Below, piece by piece: positions 57,797 through 64,000 of a stretch of DNA of 64,000 nt. Source of the stretch: Rhabdornis inornatus. Its lineage: Eukaryota > Chordata > Aves > Passeriformes > Rhabdornithidae. The translations under genes and the position numbers were made by a program. The notes beneath the pieces were generated by a model. The model did no database searches and was not told the DNA's origin. It was given only the letters and a program-made list of their open reading frames with translations. Positions within the stretch are counted from its first letter, which is position 1. Every line of letters starts with the position of its first letter. The stretch lies in contig VWZS01007621.1 in the NCBI GenBank assembly GCA_013397075.1, positions 182,252-246,251 on the forward strand, read 5' to 3'.

Positions 57797-57894
57797 CTCT
57801 GAGCAGCCTGGTCCAGTGAAGGAGTCCCTGCCCATGGCAGGGGCTTGGAACTGGATGGTCCCTTCCAACTCCAAACATTCCCTGAGTCTAGAAT
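57797..57894 (+). repeat. CR1 LINE 3' fragment (sense)
   Basis: CTCTGAGCAGCCTGGTCCAG, GAGTCCCTGCCCATGGCAGG, GGCTTGGAACTGGATGG, then GTCCCTTCCAACTCCAAACA. The tail is decayed (CCTGAGTCTAGAAT). Confidence 0.93.
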
Positions 57895-59439
57895 CCCCTC
57901 CAGTTCCCTTCAGGGTAGACTTTACCACATGGAGTTTCTGGTGAATGGTGTTTGCCCAATGACACCTGGATTCCCCATGCTCATCTGGAGATTAACTTGA
58001 TGCTGTATCCTCTGGCAATGTAAGAAAATAGAGGGTTATTTAAAAAATACTTTCTGCTTGGGAGCTCACTTGTCCCAGAAATATGATTTTTGTGGGTGGG
58101 AGGCGTCTGTCCTGAACGAAAGTCTGAGAGTTTGAACCTTTTCTTCATCCTCCAACAATCTTAAAGAAAGACAGGGACTCCTCAGCATTTATGAACTGCC
58201 AAGTAACTGAGAGTTTTACCTTTCTTAGAGATTTGCACTTAGTCCAAATGCTCCAGGCTGGAGATTTTGCCATTTTCTCTTTCCTTTCTGCAAGCTGTGC
58301 TTGTAACGGGGGGCAGGTTCAAAGACCGCTTCGGAGGAGGGCTCCTTTATTTTGAGGCATGCTGTACAAAATCTGCTGAGACCTGTAGAAGTCACTGTGA
58401 TATCACTGCCTTGTATCAGGAGGGATATTTAGTTATCCCCAGCCACAATATCATTTGGGTAATTGCTTCTTGCAGGGGATCAAGGCAGGTGTGGGAGGAA
58501 AAAAAGTAATGAACAACAAAGCTTGGAAAGAAAACGTAGGTTGAAGTTTATCTCTTGTTGCTGGAGCTGCCAGTTAAGCTGGGAGCAGGAGGGGGGCTTG
58601 TTTGGGATTTATTCTGGGGGAGAAAGGCCCTGCTGTCTTCAGAGTGAGATGAGATCAAGTTCTGCCTGCAATGCCCCTCACATGTTGTAGTTGCAGGCCA
58701 GGAGATTTTTTTACATCAAAATAAAGGAACGGATGGACCTGCACTTATAAGAGAGTTGGCATTCCTACAACAAGCATGTAGGTTGATAAGGATTTTCTTT
58801 ATTCTTTTCAAAAATAACCTTTCCTGTGAAATGCAAGCTCAAGAACATTATCGGTTACATAGAGAAATCACATGAAAGGCTGCATTACAATAATGAAGAA
58901 AAGAGATTCTGAGACGAGAGCAGCAGCAAAGGTACTCGGTGCCTCCTTGGCTTGAGCTGCTCCTTCTCCACACAGCTGAGGCTTTCAAACCTTGGGTTTT
59001 GGCAAAATCCCACTTGAGGGGGGAAATTAGTGCACACAAACCACCCACCAGGTGTGATTCTGGGATCCCATCCTGCTTTCCCCAGGGAGCATCCAGTGCA
59101 TGGGGGCAGCCCCAGGGTGTGGAGATGTGTCATGGTGATGGGGGTTCCTCAGTTTATGGGTTAGGGGGGTGATAGTTTGCTGTGTTTCTTCTAATTGGAG
59201 AACATACCCCATATCAGAGGGTATTAATGGGGTGATGGCCACGTTCCAGGTCCTGCAAATGCAGCCTTGGTGCTTTAAGGAAGGGAAATCCAACCTACCA
59301 CTCTCAGAAACCATCCTAGCAAAGGGGAAGAAGAAATTCACAAGAAATAATCCTATTAATTAATGCCCAAACCCTGGTCCCTGTGCACAGCCTGTGGAAG
59401 AGCTGTGTGGAGGAGCAGAGGCAGGGAAGGAAACTCCAC

Positions 59440-59472
<33 letters not shown>

Positions 59473-61994
59473 GCACCTCCTGCTCCTCCTTCTTTCTGGC
59501 CTGCTCTGCCCAAAGTGCTCCCAGCAGCTCCCACCAAGTACCCCCCAGCTCAGAGCTTCATGTCTGGCCCCAGGTTGTCCTTGCAGGACCATGGGCAGGA
59601 GCAAACAAGAAACCAGAGTGAGAAAATTGCATTTTTTCTTCACAAGGCAGTGATGAAGGTATTTTGTGTGTCCTTATAAAGAGGGGCAGCTACTTCTTGA
59701 AATCCTCCTGGCCCTGCATCCTGGTGTCCTCTGGATTTGAGGGTCATGATATATTTCAAGGGACAGTCAAGATGCACTAAAGAAATGTGGGACACAAAAA
59801 TACCTGAGCTGGTCTAAGGACATTGGGAGTGCCTGGAGCAGGAAGGATTCTGGTTTTGCAGAGCCAAATTAGAATCCTGGAGGCAAGAGATCCAGGAGAA
59901 ATGTGTTAAATTGGCTCAGATTCACTCCTCAACTGCTCCCCAAAACCTGAAGAGTGGGAAAGGCTTTCCAAGTGGAGAGTCCTTTGCTCTGGAAGTGACA
60001 CCTCTTGGTGAGTCTTCAAAACTCTGACTCCAGGTACAAGTCCTGTTCCCCCAAAAATGCTGAACTGTGCCTTTTCCCTCAAACAACTGCAGTCTTAAAA
60101 TCTGAGGCCAAATTTCAGCCAATTTGAGGGAGGGGCACAAGAGATGCTCAATTTTTCTAAATGTTTTGTAATTTTCCACTTGGGAATGTCCATGTTGAAC
60201 TCATGGAGGACATAAAAGGAAGCTTCAGCACAAAATGTGCGATGGGAAGGGACTGGGGATTTGGAGTACCAGTCTGTAGGAATCCCACTTCATCAGTCCC
60301 CAGGCTGGGAGAACAGCTTCTTGGACTGGTTTTCCTTTAATTGGAGAGGATTTCTGCAAGCCCTGGAAGCTCAGAACATGATCTGTAACAGTCAGGAGCC
60401 ATTCCCATGCAAGAAGAGGTTCAGATGCCCAGCTCTGCAATGCTACCCTGCTAAGGAAGTGTAGCAATGAACAACAGTGGTAATAAACAAACTACCCAGG
60501 GAATTTAAAATCAGCTGTGAGAGCAGCTGCCCTTGGATGGACACACATTTGGGGAGCAGGCCCCTGGTGTAGGAAGCAGCAAAGACAGAAAGTGATATTT
60601 GGCTTCTCAGCACATATTTCAGAGAGCTGCACTTCCCATTCATAGGAGCCACCTTTCTTTTTGAGCTCCACTTTCTGTTCTTCTTTTTAATCCAGAGATT
60701 TTTCCCTTTGCTAAACCAGGAATTCAGGGCAGATCCCTGGAGAATTGCTCAAATCTTGGATCCCCAAGCCCATTCAAGCTGTAGGATGCCACAAGGGCAG
60801 TGTGATCCCTGCAGGGTTTTTAGCAGCATCTCTTCTTCTAACCCTGCTTGAGCAGGTCTGTTTTTAAGGGATGCAGGAACTGGTATTAAGATATTCTGAA
60901 GCATCATTAGCTCTATTTACTGAGCCTTTAGATGTGTGAATGACTGCAAACATCTGGAATGAACAGGTGGAATTCCACTGTACTTGCTGTATACATTTCT
61001 ATTTTAATGGTGTTTGGCTTCTCTTTTAATTGAACAACAATTCTTCCTGCAGACCCAAATGTTACTGCACGCATGTATGAATTTAATTTAACTGGCAATG
61101 AGTTAAAAATTATTATTTCAGAGGAATTTTTGATGTTAAATAATGAGGCATCATTTTCTGTGTATACTCCTGCCATTCCAGGCTGCTTCCCTGAGGTTCT
61201 GCAGTGCCATTGTCCATCTGGCAGGTTGTCCTGGACAATTTTCACCTTGTTGGTGAGCAGGCTGGGGCCAGGCTGTGGTGGAATGTGGTGCAGTGGAGAG
61301 GTAGAAGACCACAGCTATCCACAGGGTACCTGCTGCAGAGCTGGGCTATGGCTCCAAGCACCTCTTGCTGCTGCCTGACTTTGCTGTGCAAGCTCAGCCA
61401 CATCTGGTTGGCAAAACTGTGGAGGTGGGGTCTCATCTGAGTGGCTGAAACCAGCAGGACTCACCCCATCCTACTCCACAAACAGAGCTTCTTGCTCTGT
61501 GGGAACTTCTGCTTTTATAAATCTTACACCTGGTACAAACTGCTGACTTTTTGACTTGAGCCTGATGCTTCACCCAAAGTGCAAGTCCTGGTTCCTGGGG
61601 CTGTTGGTTCCCAGTTCTTTCTCTGCTTGGCTCCATCTCAGTGGGGAAGAGCACCAGCTCCCTGCTCTGTGCTGGAGCAGACATGCCCAAGTTCTCATCT
61701 TCATCACCACCCTGTAGCTGGCTCAGAGCACTTCTGGACTCTTCCACGTTCAGGCAGGACAACTCTGGGAAGGGAAGCATTATTTTTAGTTTAAATTAGA
61801 AGAGAGCAGCAGCCCTCAGTCTTCTTGGGGCGGATTATTCAGGCTCTCTCCTGCCCTTTGAGGCACCTTCTGCAAAAACCTTCAGCAATTCTCTAGGACC
61901 AGGAGTTGTCTGATTTCCACCACTCAGCTTTGCTGGTTTTTTGCAAGTGTGCCAATCTGCAAAATGCTGTCTCTGGGGAGAGAATTTTTGCAAG
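57895..61994. other. Unique sequence, no gene seen
   Basis: The only repeat recognised is the CCT-rich tract at 59437-59497. The section at about 60900-61150 is AT-rich and may be regulatory. Frames up to 115 codons (61433-61780, -) lack recognisable domains, and several overlap on both strands around 59316-59679 because of the CCT tract. Confidence 0.5.
59437..59497 (+). repeat. CCT-rich low-complexity tract
   Basis: Imperfect CCT/CTT trinucleotide repeat with CTCCTCCTCCTCCTCTTCC at its centre. Frames crossing it give serine, proline, leucine or glycine/arginine runs. Confidence 0.95.
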
Positions 61995-62270
61995 GGTATG
62001 GAATGATCGGACAAGGGGGAATGGCTTCAAACTGAAAGGGAGTAAGTTTAGGTTAAATATCAAGAAGAAATTCTTCCCTGTGAGGCTGCTGAGGCCCTGG
62101 CAGAGGTTGCCCACAGAAGCTGTGGCTGCCCCATCCCTGGAAGGACTCAAGGTTGGATGGAGTTTGGAGCAACCTGGGACAGTGGAAGGTGTCCCTGCCC
62201 ATGGCTGGGAGTGGGAATTGGGTGATTTTTAAGGTTCCTTCCAACCCAAACCATTCTATGTTTCTATGAC
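61995..62270 (+). repeat. CR1 LINE 3' fragment (sense)
   Basis: ATGGCTTCAAACTGAAAGGG, then AGTAAGTTTAGGTTAAATAT, AAGAAATTCTTCCCTGTGAG, AGAAGCTGTGGCTGCCCCAT and AGTGGAAGGTGTCCCTGCCC, ending CCATTCTATGTTTCTATGAC. One of the more complete 3' terminal copies (about 275 bases), reaching upstream into the GGTTTAGATTGGATATTAGG-like line. Confidence 0.97.
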
Positions 62271-63376
62271 TGTGGAATACACTCATTTTTACCTCTTGCA
62301 GTTGTTGAGGGTTTTTATCATAACTAGTAAAAAATCAGGAAAATGATCACAGTTTCCATAGATGTGGATGTTGCCCAGTCTCGTGTCTTCCCCATGCAGG
62401 TGAATGCTGGGCTACAGGAGAAGGAATTCAGACATCCCCCTGGTGTTTTTAACATCCCTCCTGAGGAATTCCCATTAAATGCTGGGAGGATGCTGTCCCT
62501 CATGCTCATGGAATGCCATATTATATCTGGGAATCCTTTCCCCCTTTACTGCAAAGTGCCCCTGCTAATATCAACCCCTCCAAGGTTCTGCAATGGCTGA
62601 TCAATCCATCTTTGTAAATTCTGCCTTCTGATCATCAGGAGATCCAAAATATTAATTGCTGATGTAATGGGAAGTGAGGATGCAATGGGAAATGCAGATC
62701 TCTGCACCTATTTGCTTAGCTGGATTTCCACTGTTCAACAAAATCCACCCACGTGTGCTGGGGAAAGTACAAATTTTCTTGCTGTAGACATCTCACTCCA
62801 GTCATTTTTGCCATGTGGAGGAAATGATTATTTTTCATGTGCATTTCTTATACTCATAATTGATTCTTTATTATTAAATTGCAAGTTTTGTCATTACCTT
62901 CACTGTGATTTATTTATTTTGTGATGGTAGATCCTTGAAATGGACTGTGTCCTTCCAAATCCACTTTCCTTATTCCACCCCTGCACACATATCTCAGTTA
63001 CTATTTCTCATGTCAAGATAACACCAGCCCTGGTTTGCAGTTTGTTTTCTCCTCATTGCACCCCAAGGATTGAACTGGAATTCCTCACATGGTGGTACCC
63101 AAATAACTCATTGCTCCTCAGAGATGGGTCCTGCTCAGCTCCTCATTGGCCTCTGCAGCTTCAAGCACCTCTCATGGCTAGTGAATATTGAATTATTTAT
63201 ACAAAATAAAGGGTGGTCCCGGGCTGAGCTGGCAGAGTTCTGCCTCCAAGGCAGTAGTTGGGTAATCAGCATGTTCAGCTGCTTGGAGAGACCCAAATTT
63301 GTGTCTTTCTGAGTATTTGAGCCTGGGCCTCTCCTCAGCTGTAGCCACGAGGGATCTGTTTCTCTCCAGAACAAAG
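62271..63376. other. Unique AT-rich sequence, no gene seen
   Basis: No repeat family recognised. Frames of 85 and 83 codons on the plus strand (62343-62600, 62667-62924, 62940-63191) have no identifiable domain. The section 62800-62930 is very AT-rich. Confidence 0.5.
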
Positions 63377-63494
63377 CAGAATCACAGAATCTGCAGAGCT
63401 GGAAGGGATCCACAAGGACCATCCAGCCCAACTCCTGCACGGGACCATCCCCAAGAGCCACACCATGAGCTCAGCAATATTGCCCAAACACTGC
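63377..63494 (-). repeat. CR1 LINE 3' fragment (antisense)
   Basis: CAGAATCACAGAATCTGCAG, GCTGGAAGGGATCCACAAGG, CCAGCCCAACTCCTGCACGG and CCAAGAGCCACACCATGAGC, then CAATATTGCCCAAACACTG. Antisense CR1 of the same 3' variant as 21245. Confidence 0.93.
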
Positions 63495-64000
63495 ATACGT
63501 CAAAACACTAAGGAGAAAAAAAAAAGTTAAAAACGCGTGAGAGAAAGGTGCTGAATATTGTTGGAGGATGGAGCAGAGTGGGCTGATCCCTCCTTTCCCA
63601 CGCTGCAGCATCCACACCTGCTCCCAGCACACACCGGAGCCTGGGCGGTGCTTTTGTGTTTGCACAAAAAAAAAAAAAAAGGTGAGCAATTACTAAACCA
63701 CACCTCCGCACACAGCTTCTCATGCCTCTAAAGTTTCTAAAGCCCCGAGGATCAGGTTCCCAAAATCACTGCTGCCCAGGAGGGAGGTGTTGCCTGCAGG
63801 GATTTTTATCCCCTGACAGCAGAGTTGGGCTGCTCTATGCTACTTTTGGACTATCATGTTATTCAGACTTCTTTTTGCACTGTCTAACCTACTTTTTAAA
63901 GAATATTTTAAAGATTGTCTTTGTTTTTAAGGACATTAATCATGGCACTTTTTGCCTGCCTTTTAATTTTAATGGCATCCTGTTCCTTCCTTTCTTTCTT
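63495..64000. other. Unique sequence to the window edge, no gene seen
   Basis: A runs lie near 63514-63524 and 63666-63680. Short minus-strand frames cross the A runs. No gene recognised. Confidence 0.5.

Overview
The window looks like nuclear DNA from a bird, probably a songbird. The main evidence is about twenty short, 5'-truncated pieces of CR1 LINEs on both strands, all stopping at the family's 3' end with its 'ATTCTATGATTCT'-like tail. Other support is one or two ERV LTR-like solo elements, one old MIR-type amniote SINE, and AT-rich unique sequence between repeats. Two runs of N (4601-4621, 17575-17584) and two single Ns (2646, 2897) show this is an assembled eukaryotic scaffold. Species and locus were not identified.

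I can support no protein-coding gene, exon, tRNA or rRNA. Open reading frames are short (the longest is 221 codons), lack recognisable domains, overlap on both strands, and often run through CR1 pieces or simple repeats. The window is best read as intergenic or deep intronic sequence.

Layout. 1-4.6 kb: unique sequence, three CR1 pieces, an (ATT)n microsatellite and a 250-base direct duplication whose first copy is bounded by single Ns, probably an assembly artefact. 4.6-20 kb: mostly unique AT-rich DNA with scattered CR1 pieces, an ERV LTR-like element at 7.7-8.06 kb, a tail-to-tail CR1 pair at 11.1-11.6 kb, and a CR1 piece with a 32-base triplication at 16.9-17.2 kb. 20-39 kb: a possible second LTR, the MIR-type SINE, an AT-rich low-complexity block, a probable ancient CR1 and younger CR1 pieces. 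39.3-41.2 kb: the one convincing CpG island, then a compound TTA/TAC microsatellite, flanked by unique sequence that looks constrained. 42.3-49.0 kb: two diverged inverted copies of a roughly 610-base interspersed repeat, with a long AT-rich unique block between them. 51-53 kb: a very small CpG cluster, a long CTTTCT tract and two hairpins. 53-64 kb: unique sequence with four CR1 pieces.

No genes can be shown to work together. If the window has a function, the likely candidates are the CpG island and the repeat-free AT-rich blocks, which might be promoters or distant enhancers. I found no convincing new biological system. The observations most worth checking are the N-bounded duplication, the inverted repeat pair, the CpG island with its flanks, and the hairpin cluster.
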